Positions 20,600 through 33,052 of a DNA stretch of 64,000 bases are shown in pieces. The translations under genes and the position numbers were made by a program. The notes beneath the pieces are model-generated. The model worked only from the letters and a program-made list of their open reading frames with translations. It was not told the origin of the DNA and did no database searches. Positions within the stretch are counted from its first letter, which is position 1. Each line of letters opens with the position of its first letter. Source of the stretch: Kappaphycus alvarezii (Eukaryota > Rhodophyta > Florideophyceae > Gigartinales > Solieriaceae); the NCBI GenBank assembly GCA_002205965.3, contig NADL03000546.1, forward strand, positions 62,001 through 126,000, written 5' to 3'.

Positions 20600-21800
20600 A
20601 AATTTTCAAATTCTTACGGATTGATTCACAAGGGTTGCATTGTTAATAGGATTATGAACATACCTGGGTTTCAAGAGTCCGTATTCATGCAATCCCAAAA
20701 ATACAACCATTCTCAGTAATTGTAGTTTTTCCAGTCTATAAAGGCATTAGATTGTAAATGTATTCATCCGCACCGATTACATTTAATATTCTAAGATTTT
20801 CCAAAAAAATGAATTTTCATTCCTTTTTACCAGAGTTTGTAAAAATCGATAAAAGATTTAATAATGATTGTATTTCACAGAATGCTTCATTACAATTTAA
20901 GTCAAATATTAATACAGGATGACTACAGTTTCGATTTAATACTTAATATTTACTGAAAATATTTATGTTTTGAAGGTAGGAATGTGTTAAGTATATCATG
21001 ACTTTCTTGATAATTTTTTTCCCTTAAATCTTGAAAAAGCATGCTAAAGCAAATATAGCTATCGATAGTCATGAGACAAAGGCTAAAATGGAGGAGTTTC
21101 ATTTCCGATTTTTAAATTACTTTATTGTTTACTCGACTAAACGAGTAAACGGAAAGTTTGGTAGTCGTATATAACCTTCCATTTGAGCACAACTGTATTT
21201 TTAATGGTTTCTTATAAACGCTAGCTTATCCCAATAGTAAAGCTACTAAAATATCGGTTCAGTTTCTGTATGAGTTTGATTGGTTTTGTATTTAATAAAT
21301 TGTGGTGTCATTTTTTCGCCACCACGACATGACCTTTTTTCCGTTCCTCACTAAAATGCTTTATAATGTTTCAATAATAATTATATCTCCTTTTGAATTT
21401 TTATCTCCTTCTATCATCCATAGAACTTTCAGGGCTTGTTACCTCTAAACTAAATTGCAACAAAATTCCTTTCAGCTCCGTTGTTCTTCTTCTATTAACA
21501 GTTATTGTTTCAGAAATATCTCCCAAAGCTTCAATTTCATATCTTTCGTGGGTGTACTCTCTCCAAATCCATTCTTTTAATGTTTGGTGTATCTCTCTTC
21601 TTTGCAGTTGGGATATATCTCTTTTATACTCAATTGGATGAGTCCTATCGTCATAAGATATTCCATCGTAATACAAATATTGGGATAGTAACGGATGCCT
21701 TCTTATTTTTCTGGAGACAGATCTTGGTGAGGGTCGACCCATTGACAAAGAAATATAACCTCAACGGAAACTGTTGCAAAAATTAGCTGCTAAAACTTAA
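20600..21800. repeat. 1.2-kb repeat, copy 1
   Basis: Matches 29600-30775 in the same orientation and order throughout, beginning near GATTCACAAGGGTTGCATTG and ending near GTTGCAAAAATTAGCTGCTA. Most of it is only about 75-80% identical by eye. Positions 21371-21600 are about 95% identical to 30346-30575 (roughly eleven differences in 230 bases). The two copies are 9.0 kb apart, so they could be LTRs of a very old element, two insertions, or a segmental duplication. No TG...CA ends or target-site duplications were recognised. Confidence 0.75.
21401..21748 (-). other. Coding-like frame inside the conserved core of the 1.2-kb repeat
   Basis: 115 codons on the minus strand with an Arg/Glu/Asp-rich, protein-like mix (DGISYDDRTHPIEYKRD, then ERYEIEALGDISETITVNRR). 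The alternative plus-strand frame gives a Phe/Leu-rich peptide. In the second repeat copy the minus frame has several stops while the plus frame stays open for 87 codons. The strand is therefore unresolved, and both may be non-coding. No family recognised. Confidence 0.25.
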
Positions 21801-24800
21801 CTCACCTTTTCACATATTTGTTATATACATTTTCAAACCAAATCTTCCAACCTAATTTTTTTACTCGAAAAATGGCAAGATAGATTAGCATTACGTATGA
21901 AGAATGTGAAAAACTAATATTTTCTTGATTACAAAATGCCAACTTTCCAGAGTAAAACAGAAAATATTCAATCATTAATAGGTGTAGTTTTGTTACATTA
22001 ACTAATTTTACTTAAAGTAGTAATCTCATGTTCAGTAAAAAGTCAATCGAGAGAGCATTACAGAATTCCTTGTATACGTAATCTTTCGAGACGTCTAGAA
22101 ATATATGAAAGAATATTCGAAACCCATTACTGAGTGAAATATAGTAAACTAAAAGCTTGAAAAACATTATTTAGCACATAGGAATACTTTCTCACAATTC
22201 ATGCGTGAATGATTAGCAACCTTCGTCTGGTGAAATATTTCTTAAAACGTTTTTTATCAGTTAGGTTCCCAGTTTTGGGTGACACAAATTGCAGTTTTCA
22301 GAAAAACCTGATTTTCCATAGCAATTTTCTGCAATTCCTCTTCATCCAATGCTAAAATATCTTCTTTAGTGTCGTTTCAATTATTTTTAACATAATACCT
22401 CAATTATTTGTATAAAAGTTCCATTGCTTCCAATTATACTACAACACTTCAACCAAATACTATTGGAAATATCGAAACTGGTCTCAACGCATTGGAAATT
22501 CTGAAAATATTTACTACTCGAAAGCTTATTGGAAGTTGAAGGGATTATAGCCTGACTGCCTTTCAATTGAATAGTTTCATTGGTGTAAAATTCTGCAATA
22601 AAAATAGATTGTGGTTTTTATTCTAGGAAGATATGTAGAAAAGCCTGCCAACCATGAAAATTCTATTTACGTTTTAGTCTTACTTTATTCCAACTAAAGA
22701 TTCCCGTACAACTATTTCGGAAGCAAAAACATTTAAGAAAATAAAATTTTGTCATTGGTGTTTTTGAAGTAACCAAATGTGTAAATTTCATCATTGAAAC
22801 TTCAAAGTAGCAGCAGAAATGAACTTTTGAAGCATAAGTATTTTTTGTGATGTTTGTAGATCAGAACACAGGTGATTTTGTATTTGACTACGAAACGTCC
22901 AGAGCATATTTTTCAAGATTTCATGGGCCATTTCTTGGTCATAATTTCTAAAGATACTTAGTAGAACTTTATAGAAGGAAAAATAATTTGGATTTTTCAC
23001 CTGAGAAAAATATAATTGTATGCTCTAAAAAATATTGATGGGGAGACTATGTATACCTACCTCTACTCCTATATTTGAGTTAATTCCTCCGATTTATGTG
23101 TATTTTTCTTAGTAGAATACCTACAATTATATTTCGAAAAATGGTTGAAGTATTTAGAATCAATTTTTATAATTGCGTACGGGTAAAATTGAGACGGATA
23201 CTCAAGAGAGGGAAAAGATACTAATATAATTGGTATTTTAAGTAAAGGAGGAAAAATAAATCATTTCGACAGAAACAGTTTTACAGCTGCGATAGGAGTT
23301 TTTGCATTCACCCTTCATTTTTCAATCTTTTGCTGTATCACATGCCTGGGATAATGGGTGCTTTGTTATTGTAATTTAATTTATAGAAAATAATTAACTA
23401 GTGACCAGTGAGCATTTGTGAATTTTCGAATATACGATTTGCTGTAGAACTTTTCCTTAAGGTGAGGACGACGTTTTTATAGGGTTGTTAATAATTAAAA
23501 AATATTTTGATGGAATATCGTCCCTTGTAAACCACTGTAGTAATATAAAGGGGAACTCAGAAATTGTGACGTACATCTTATATTTATGCTTGAGAAATAG
23601 CTGAGGAGACAAAACAAATATTTAGAGCATTATTTACTACTTGAGAGTAGTTAGACATTCATTTTTTAACATTGTAGAATTATTCTTCCAGAAATAGTAC
23701 GATTGAAGCCATTTTCCATTATTTCATATCAGAGGAGCTCTTTTTATTCAATTAAAGTGAATTTTTGTAGGACTGGATGGCATCAATAAAAAATGAAAAT
23801 ATTCCATTTCAAACCAGAATTGTGTTGACACAAACACTAAATCCTGCATTTCTGGCTGTGTACATATTGGGCTTGAAGTAAAATGAGAAAGCCTCTCTTT
23901 TTTCTATTATTATATCGATGGTAACAGAATGAATGGGTCACTGTTTCACTTTTAAGCTAATTTATATTGACAAGGATTTTACTATCTCTTAACGTGGTAA
24001 TACAGAGCTGAATGTTTTGTCAATCCAGCTGGTATTAAACATCAGTGTAAGAAAGAGGGTGAACTACTATTCCCAATTTTCCATTGTTCAATTTTATGTA
24101 GTTCTAACTATATCCCCTGATAGCTTTTTCTTCCCAGTGTTCTCTGTTTGCATGGCAATTTTCTTTAGTGTAACAATTTTTGTGTAACGGATTTTTTTCC
24201 ATGGCACTCAATCATATAAACATAAGTTTATAAGCAGGTTAAAATGTAAAACACTCCGATGATGTAACGATATGGCGAACAAAATGCCCACAAGTTGTTG
24301 TAGAGAACTACCGAAGCTAATTAAGGTTCATACTAATACATTTTTGGGCCTTTTAAACGGCAATTCTATATAATTTTGTATCTAAATTACTACAGCAGTT
24401 TATTGGTTTGCTAACTAAGCATATGGCGACCATAATTTCTGATACAGCAAAATTTTGTTTGATTCAAAGAGATCAATTTTCGAGACAACTTGAGCATCCC
24501 AGCCCATATGATCATTACTTTTCTCACTGATTAATTTTCCTTGTGTGCTGTCATTATTTTTATGTCCTGGAAGAGGTCTTTTGAATAAAGTAAAGAGCTT
24601 TCCCGCCAAAACTTACCAAATCCTAGCGAAGATCTGCCTGGAAGACTGAAAGGAAGATGGAAGAGTTTGGAACTGGTCTCCGAATAGATAGCCTCATTCT
24701 TATTGATGAAATTCGAGGTGATATAGGACCAAAACGTCGAGTCTACCACTGGAGGCTGATATGTAGATGGATGAAGTAATAGCAGTTTTCAATGAAGGGC

Positions 24801-27800
24801 TTTTCTGTAACTTATCATGCATATGGTGTGTAAGAATGTCCTTCCGTAAGACAGAGAGAATGTTAACTCAGCTAAGAACATTTTTTAAGTATTGCCACCG
24901 GTTGAAGAAAGAAAATGGAACACCCATACCCACCGAAGAATTATACATTTGTTTCACAGATCGTTTTACTGTAAGACTAGACCAGTTCAACAGCAGTGCA
25001 AATATCTGCTGGAAAGCTGTGAGGAAAATATGAAAATCTTTAGCTATGAGCAATGTAGAATTGTTCAACACTACAACTTTGCCAATGCGCGCAAGAGATC
25101 CATTTTATATCTCAAATTTTGTACCTTAAAAGCTTTTGGTAGGACCGCACGATACGTTTACAGCAATTGATCAATGCAAATTGAATACTTTGGTCGCCTA
25201 ACGGAACAGAAATCCTACGCTACGCATAAAAACTTCTGTTTTCAAGTTATGATCAATGTTATAATGGTTAGCTGAACTTGCTCTGCATATGTAAAGAAAA
25301 CATAAGAAGAGGGTCAAAGCAAGTTCCACATTCGAATTAGGTATGACTCTTGAATCTATATATCGCAAAGCGCAATTATGGGCTACAAGCATTATTGAAG
25401 GGAACACACTTCCTTTATTCTTTAATCATTTACACATATCCATAGAGGACTAACAAGCATACTATTATATCGCTACAGAATAAGACGCTTACGTAAGAAG
25501 TAAATCAACTCAGCTTCTATCTGCTGCCACTATGCCACTCAAAAAGATGGTAAACAATGGAGATGATTACGACAAATGGAACACATATAAGGATGTTGAT
25601 AGGAGCTTATAAGCACCTATTGAATGTACTGTGTAGGCTTTGGGAATGATCAGTCTTCAAGCATCCGCAATTACATGTGGGTGGCATATGATTCACTCTA
25701 CCAACTATTTCTTTTGCTAAAATATTTGCGATAATTTTTTTCGAACCGCAGTCGAAAATGAGCTCTATAGATGCAAAGTTTTATTCCATATTCGCTAGAT
25801 AGCAATGTCCGAAAAAACTGCCGAAGACTGATCTGTTGGCTGATGCTTTTGGTAGGCATCAGAAAACTTCAGACCATTTTTTGTATAGAAAAGTTCTCCA
25901 TGACAGCAGAGGTACTTTGTAAGCAAACAATACTGAATTCAAAGGTATTTTCAAAAATTGGCTCTTAAGTTTTTGAAATGCAAGGATCTGAAGGCTTATT
26001 AGCAAGTATCAGTGCGTCTGAAAGAATTGAGCATTACATGAAGTTTAAATCCTCCAACAAGAAAAATAAATGGAATAGTTAATGACTGCTCTGCAAATTG
26101 CTTCAATAACTACCCTAGATATTTATTACGAATTCAGGTTTTTGGTTCAGTACACAAATTTATCTGATCTTGTGATTTATTAAAGCTTCGGACTACAGAA
26201 AAACTTTCTTGTTGTGACTAAGTACATTATAAATCCTTTGGAGCCGTTAACAACGATACATTGCATGTGTTTAATCGTGAAATCAGCCATTCAATAGAAG
26301 TAATCGCCCAATTATAGTATCTGTGCTTTACATCTCTTGCGTTTAATTTATGATTGCCATGAATTCTTCTGGTCTGCAAATCTTTTCTACTTAAGGAGAT
26401 GGTTTGCTTTAAAGGTTATTTTTTGTTACGCAGAATGGCTTCGATCGAATATTCTTCTATTCAGTCCTAATCGTGTATAGTTCTTCGCGGTGGAAGTTTC
26501 ATTCAAACTCAACTTCGAAATAGGACGCATGGAAAGCGATCTAGATTTTTGAATCGGTAATTAGCTGGAAAAGAGGTACTTGTTAAATAATTCCATTGGT
26601 ATGATCACTATTTTCGTATGGTCCGCAGTATTTCGGGCTCACTTATCGAGACCCTGCACCATATTATAGAGCAAGCCTCTGGTATAAATCCAGCCTTTAT
26701 CAACTCATTCGTACGCCGAAGGTCATCTACTTTTGTGGACACAAAAGACCGTTGAATTACATACAGTCTTCTGACTTTTCGAATTTTTCTTGGAGGTTTT
26801 TCAGTGATTGCTGCATATGTTTAAAAAACTGTCTCGCAGCAGAATTTTCTGCGTAATAATATCCAACAAGATTTTCTCGGTATGAATCCTTTAATTTAGG
26901 AAGAAAGTAGAGAATGTTATAGTTGCTTAACAAAAAGAACTACAAAAACATTTGAAATCTACGAAGTATTTGTTCAAATCAATTTAGTTGAAACTAACAA
27001 AAAAAGCCTTTATTCTGTTTTTTCTGTTCATAAACTGGGATTATACACTTAGGAAGGAGATATATTCTTACATGGAAGAAGAAACAGACACCTTCAAAAC
27101 GTACTCATGAAAATTTAAATTCAACCGCGAATTGTGTTCGTCGAAACTCCTTGTTTTCTCCATGTAGAACCCAAGAACAACCTAGAAGTCAAAATAACAT
27201 TTGACTTCGGTTTAAATAGGTCATTTCTTATCAAATTTGATAATCGGACAACTATAGTTAAGATTTCATTGTTTCTGCTCTTTTACCTTGGAACTACTTT
27301 AAATGTTCATTACTACTGCCATTCATTGCAAACCCGATGTATACAAGGTTTAAAAAGACCGATATTCTTCAAATGGGATGTTTTATTTTTAAAGATGAAT
27401 AAACCGATAATATAGAAGTGTAGTGTGAGAGAAGCATTCTACCAAAACGTAAATGATACTGCATTGATTATTTGAATAATTCCGGTTTTTTATTGTTCGG
27501 CATAGAACAGTAGTCATATAACAACTTGAATTTGAGTTTCCTTCTGGTTCGATAGGTTTGCCTCTTCCTGCACCAAACACACTCTTCGCCGAACATCTTC
27601 CATTTGAACTTTATATTGATTTTTCTTGTTTTATGTGTTTCGTAATCTGTCTTCAGCTTTTCTAGTGATGAGCTCCCAAATAACGGTAGGTCTATAATCT
27701 TTTTGTTCTGAGAGATTATTTATCAATTCTTTAAGAAATTCCAAGGTCCTATTTTCGGGAGAAGATCTACTAGGAGTTTATCTTGAGACAGTATCGGTAA

Positions 27801-29449
27801 CGATGGTTGATTAGGAACGTTTTCCGAGAACAAAGTTGTATTCTCGTGCCAACCACCTTTCCGGACTCTGCCGAATATTTAGAGGGTACCTAGGAGATTT
27901 AGTAGGGAATTCGCAATGCAAAGTGGGAAAATGTCTCTGTGTAAGTACAATCTACACTAATATTTGCTTTCTATAATAGTCAAGAGCATTTTTTGATGAC
28001 CAGACTAATTTTGCCCGGCATTATTCAAAGTTCCAGGCGCCAATGAAACTATTCTTTGGTGTATTGGCTCTTCTGTTTCATTACAGCCCCAATTAAGTAC
28101 TGAGAGGTATCTGCGGTGGCATTTATAATGGAAGTTCAGTGCCAAAAAGTGTTAAGGACTGGAGCACTACATACTGTTTTTTGGAGGGTCTGAATTGAAT
28201 TATGCTGAGATTCTGTACACAGAAAAAGGAACTTTTTTCCTCAACTCGGTAGGAGATCTACCAGACTATAATCAGCCTCTATATAAAGTTTTTAATAGTT
28301 GAAAAGTCCTTAAAGTAATCAAACTATTTCCTGTTTTTTCCGAAATCAGTAAAATAAATTATTCAACTTCTTTGGAAATATAGATATTAATTCTTGAGAG
28401 ATTACAGGTCTAAACTACTCGGTTTCCTGAACATTGAAGGGGCAATTTGAAACATTGTGAGCATATTTCCTTCCTAAAAATGTCCAAAACTGCAGAACTG
28501 TGTTCTTAATAATCTCGAAATGTCTCAGTAGAATTACGAATGTCATTTAGGTATCTGTTGCGAGAAAATTCAGGACATTTTTGACAATTTTCAAAATATG
28601 TATTATTATATTCATGAAAGTTGATTGGGCATTTCTGAATTTTAATAATTTCAGAAGTACCATATCTGACCCGAAAAGCTCTGAGAAGAACTGGAAATTG
28701 TTCTAGTCTGTTTCATTGTAGCCTAGCCTCAGACCCATCATCATCAGCGCGATGCAGGAAGTATCTCTCTATGACGCTAATCTAATTAAGTTCTCTTTAG
28801 TCCACACATATCCGCAAACTGTACAACTTTTCGTCACAAGGAGTGTTATCTTCTCAGGTACTTCTGCTTCATATGATAGGTTTGCTCTCCGATGGGTTAT
28901 CTATCCGTTTACGAAGCTCCATCATTTATTCTGCTGTAAGTCTGCAGAGACCTTTTTCTGTGGATTTGCACATTTCCGTAATTTGATTTTGTAATCAAAC
29001 CGTATCTTGGGAGGAGGTCCCTCGGAAGTTCTTGTGAACATTTCTATGTCTTTTGAGTAAATATTGAATACCCTCCGGGTGAGACTCTCGGAAATCCAAA
29101 TTTGACTATAATTGTCGGGCTATAACGGCATAGCAGCTACAAATTTTCAAAAAGCAGTAGCTGCTGAATTGGTCGAAACGAAATACTGTTCCGTGTTTTA
29201 GTTAGCAGTGACAGGTTAACTATAACCTTTGTGATTAAAAGAAACAAGATCATCCAAAGGGTCGATAATTGCTCCATAAGCTCTAGATTAATGAATTCAT
29301 AACATTGCATCATGTCTCTCGAGTGAGCGCAGGGCGAGATATAGTGGTTTTTGTTAGGGTTGCTACTTTCTGCTGCCACTGGTGACAGTTTAAAGCTAGA
29401 AATGATACTTAAAGCCGCATATTATTGTAGCTGACTGAAAAAAATAGCC
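21801..29449. other. Long AT-rich block, no gene recognised
   Basis: About 7.6 kb between the two copies of the 1.2-kb repeat. Open frames are short and of chance-like composition. Slightly more balanced sequence at 24600-25170 gives overlapping frames on both strands without any domain. I could not detect RT, integrase or transposase motifs, so if the flanking repeats are LTRs the inside has decayed beyond recognition. Confidence 0.4.
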
Positions 29450-29545
29450 CTTTACCGTTACGTTTATGCATTGTAGAGTGCTATAAGCTTGATCTAATCT
29501 TACATAGATCAGCTCAAGCAGGTGTAAAGGTGCCTTTTTGTTGTC
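29450..29545. repeat. Diverged copy of the palindrome cluster at 7565-7634
   Basis: TTACCGTTACGTTTATGCAT, then GTAGAGTGCTATAAGCTTGA, then AGATCAGCTCAAGCAGGTGT. The palindromes are decayed here but the order and spacing are kept. It lies about 60 bp before copy 2 of the 1.2-kb repeat. Confidence 0.55.
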
Positions 29546-29599
29546 TTGACTTGAAATCATTGTTATAATAGCTGTTTTATTGGCAACCGTGTAATTATT

Positions 29600-30775
29600 C
29601 AACTCGAACTTTGTAGAAAATGGCTGAATGATTCACAGCGGTAGCATTGCTAATATAATCATGAAAATACTCGGGTCTCAAGAGTCTTTATTAATGAAAT
29701 CTCAGAAATACAACCATTCTCTGCAATAGTAGTTTCTCCAATCTTCAGAAGCAGAAGATTGTACATGTATTCATCCACATCGTTTTCATTTGTTTTCTAA
29801 GCATTTCCAGACATTTTGTGAAACATTGATGAAAAATTTAGTAATGATAGTATATCTGAGAACATTTCACTACAAGAAATAAGTCACATATTGATAAAGG
29901 AAGACTACAGCTTCGATATAATACATAATTTGAATTTAAAATGTTTATGTTTGTAAAGGTACAAATATGTTAGTTGTACCAATTTTGTTTTGACAATTTT
30001 TTTTCTTAAATAGTGAAAAAAATGAAGTCCATTTCGCAATAAAATATCATGATACTACGATTAAAATGTAAGAATATCGTTTGCAATTATTAAATTAGCT
30101 TATCGTTTATTTGATTAAATGTCAAAGTATAATATTTAGTAGTCGTATTACCTTTCATTTGAGTATAAATATACTTTTAATGCTTATTTTTAAACACTAG
30201 TTTATCACACTAGTAAAACTACTCAAATATCGGGTCAGTTTCTGTATGAGTCAGATTTCTTTTGTATCAAATGAGTTGTGGCGTTTTTTTTGTTACCATG
30301 ACATGATCTTCTTTCATTACTCCCTCAATAGGTTCATAATGTTTCAATACTAATTATATCTCCTTTTGAATTTTTATCTCCTTCTATCATCCACAGAACT
30401 TTCAGGGCTTGTTACCTCTTAACTGAATTGCAACAAAATTCCTTTCAGCTCCGTTGTTCTTCTTCTATTAACAGTTAGTGTTTCAGAAATATCTCCCAAA
30501 GCTTCAATTTCATATCTTTCGTGGATGGCCTCTCTCCAAATCCATTCTTTTAATGTTTAGTGTATCTCTTTTCTTTGCAGTTGGGATATTTTCCTTTTTT
30601 ATGCTATTGGCTGAGTCGTATCGTCATACTTTATTCCATGTTAATATAAATATTGGGATAGTAACGGATTTCGTCATATTTTTCTGGACAAAGATCTTGA
30701 TGAGGGTCGAACCATCGACAATTATATACAGTCTTTACTGAAAATATTACCAAAAGTAGCTGTTAAAACACTGCT
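29600..30775. repeat. 1.2-kb repeat, copy 2
   Basis: Direct repeat of 20600-21800. It keeps GGTCTCAAGAGTC, the AATACAACCATTCTC block, and the highly conserved core with CTTTCAGGGCTTGTTACC and TCTCCCAAAGCTTCAATTTC. It ends near AGTAGCTGTTAAAACACTGC. Confidence 0.75.
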
Positions 30776-30914
30776 AGAATTTTATTAGTTCACCAACGGA
30801 ATTTATTGAAAGGGGGAATTTATGGGCGCTTTAATGTTCGAAACATATGTTCAGTTGATGCCCGGGATATCTTAGAGAATTGTTGGTAATGAAAAGTCTA
30901 ATTTGGCAGCACAT

Positions 30915-31645
30915 TTAAGTGATATCTTGTATGAACAAAATTGCTTCGAGCATATTACGAGATATGCCCTTTTCCTGCAGATTCTTCTCCCCATTATCTT
31001 CTAATCCCTCCAGAGCGGCAAAGACATTACCGACGTCGTCGCCTTCTAAAAAGCTAAGATCAGACCATTCTGTCCAGCCAGCAGGTACCAACAAATTATC
31101 CGTGCCGTAGGTTCCCATTACGGGCAGACTTAGTTCCTTCTCAGTAGGTGTGTTAACCCTACTTTCACGTAATGATGTCTGCTCATAGACTCCTTTGGAT
31201 ATTTTTTGGGAATCGGTGGCTTCCAAAAAGGTGGAACACTAAAGCTTCCCGCGACTGGAGAGCAGGCGCGCGGTGTTCGGTATCAAATGGTAGCTCATTA
31301 TGTGCATGTTCAATTCGGGAACAGACGAATCCGAGTGATAATCCGACCCTAAGACATCAAATGTTGCGAGGAAAAGGTCCCTCAAGGAGCGGTTCAAACC
31401 ACGTCTTGCCAAGTGAAGAGGAGGAAAGTAACTGCTCACATGTTGTACCGGTAGTGCGAGGCCTGGAAAAAGAAAGAGCAAAAAAATCCACCACCATAAG
31501 CGTGGCAAGCCATGGTTGTAATCACTTGAAAAAATTCCGCTTTAGGCATGGTACTTACAGAAAGCGACAGCAACGAAGAGAGGTGCTCCAGAAGAATGTC
31601 CTTGGATACGACCAGAAGGATCGTCTGTCTCCGGAACTCTCCCAT
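30915..31645 (-). CDS. Possible small gene, perhaps spliced; function unknown
   Basis: On the minus strand the frame 31226-30915 has a normal protein composition (GTDNLLVPAGWTEWSDLSFL, then GDDVGNVFAALEGLEDNGEK) and lies in the same frame as an upstream stretch (31508-31239) with one TAG between. Further upstream an ATG at 31645 opens 29 codons ending at a consensus donor GTAAGT (31558-31553). A pyrimidine-rich acceptor CTTTCTTTTTCCAG follows at 31463, giving a 96-base intron. A second donor, GTGAGC, is at 31439. Exons can be joined in more than one way, and none gives a known domain. It may be a genuine low-copy gene or a transposon fragment; transcripts would decide. Confidence 0.3.
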
Positions 31646-31884
31646 GCTGGCGGGAGAACTGCTGGGGTTGAGTTCGGCAGGGTGCCTTAAGCATTGCGGT
31701 ACTTGGTCGAGGGTAAAAGCCTTAGTGGCGCGGGAAAACCGCCACTTTAGAAAGCTAAATCACTGACCAATGCATTATTGAAAAGTTCTTCGGGTGTGCG
31801 TTTCTCCAGACAAGTAAGTACGCTACTTATGTTCCTTACCGAGTTTTACACCTTTTTATTTGGCACCAGTAATAAAAAAAAATC

Positions 31885-32930
31885 ATGTACAGCGAGCAAG
31901 ATGCTTTGAAGCCAGCTAAGTTAGTTGACACCAAAGACTACATATTATGGCGTCATTGTACGAAAGTCTACATTCAACGCTCAGAAATTGATCTCTTGAG
32001 ATTTTTTGATCTCGCCGAAACTGCAACATCCACGCAGAGAACCGCCTGAAAGAAGGTAATTCTCAAGGCTAAAACACCCATAATCATTTAATCAGAAGTT
32101 GGACCAAGCCCACAAACAAGCAAGATTGCAGAAGACTATGAGAAGTCGGCGAAAAATCTTTCAGATGCTCTTGCCTCTCTCTATACTCCATCCAGTGAGC
32201 AGACGGTTATCAATCTTTTGCAAGAACTAGAACAGATGGAGTTCAAAGAATACGGAACAATTTACTAAGTTCAACGAAATTCTGCGAAAAATTTCTTCAC
32301 TTGGACGACCGGGTACCCAGAGTGCGAAGGTATCGAAGATTGCTAGAACTCTGTGGGATCATTTCAATCCTCTTGCGAATAAATCAAGTGGTTTCAATTG
32401 GCAAAGATTGATAGAAAACATTAAGACTGAAGTTGCTCGTCTCCAAAAGAAGCAGGAGGACAAAGAAAAGGGTAAAAGTAGCATAACGAAAGCAAATACG
32501 GCCGGAAGGAAGAACTCAAATCCGGAAAAAGGAATTATGCAGATTTGATGAACCTTCTTGGGTCTGGAAAAAGATGAGAAAGTACGCAAAATACTGCTGG
32601 TATCGCGCGGACAAGCAGAAGGATACAGGATAACAACTGCAGCGTGAAAGAGGTCGTGGCTGTGTAGAAACGTACCGTGGTGGATATCGTCATTTTGTAT
32701 CGTATCGCGGACGTGATAATTACTATCCGCAGAGAGGGCAGAGCTGAGACCATCAGAATCATCAGCCTCAGGACTATGATCAAGTTCAGTCGCAGAAAAG
32801 CAGGTACGGTGACTCCAGAATTCCCTCCACACCAAGGAAGTCTTTTTCAAGGAGGGAACGTACCAAGTGGCCAAGCCGCGCGGACTCGAGGTGCCCGCCG
32901 CCTCACTCTGGAGCAAGTCCTCCAAGCAAT
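31885..32930 (+). pseudogene. Decayed gag region of an LTR retrotransposon
   Basis: An ATG at 31885 opens with KPAKLVDTKDYILWRH, the N-terminal pattern of retrotransposon gag (LxGxNYxxW-like), stopping after about 50 codons. Later frames read TKFNEILRKISSLGRPG and NIKTEVARLQKKQEDKEKG (32270-32540). A degraded zinc-knuckle tail follows (AKYCWYRADKQKD near 32590), then an Arg/Gly-rich basic tail (TYRGGYRHFVSYRGRDN). Stops and frame changes separate every segment, so it cannot be functional. A long minus-strand open frame across it is only its antisense. Confidence 0.65.
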
Positions 32931-33010
32931 ATGATAAATGGCATATACGCATGTATGGCCCAGATAAATTTTCGCAGCACCATCGCAAAATCTGCAGGAG
33001 AAAATCTAAT

Positions 33011-33052
33011 TACGCCTTGATTGACTCCGCTGGCGCGCACAATTTTTTTTCA
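33011..33052 (+). pseudogene. Remnant of the retroviral-type aspartic protease
   Basis: YALIDSAGAHNFFS matches the Ty3/gypsy protease core ALIDSGAxHNFI with the active-site triplet DSG disrupted to DSA. It follows the gag tail by about 80 bp, as expected in gag-pol order. Confidence 0.6.

Noticed and set aside
18600-30900. Many 60-90 codon frames in the AT-rich block
   Set aside because: Composition is Phe/Ile/Lys/Asn-rich as expected from AT-rich DNA, none has a domain, and frames on both strands overlap.
31172-31690. Plus-strand frame of 172 codons
   Set aside because: It overlaps the minus-strand candidate with splice signals, is Arg/Ser-rich without a domain, and has no better support; coding strand left open but minus preferred.
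32359-32988. Long minus-strand frame (209 codons)
   Set aside because: It is antisense to the gag-like plus-strand region and has Ser/Phe/Leu-rich, domain-free composition.
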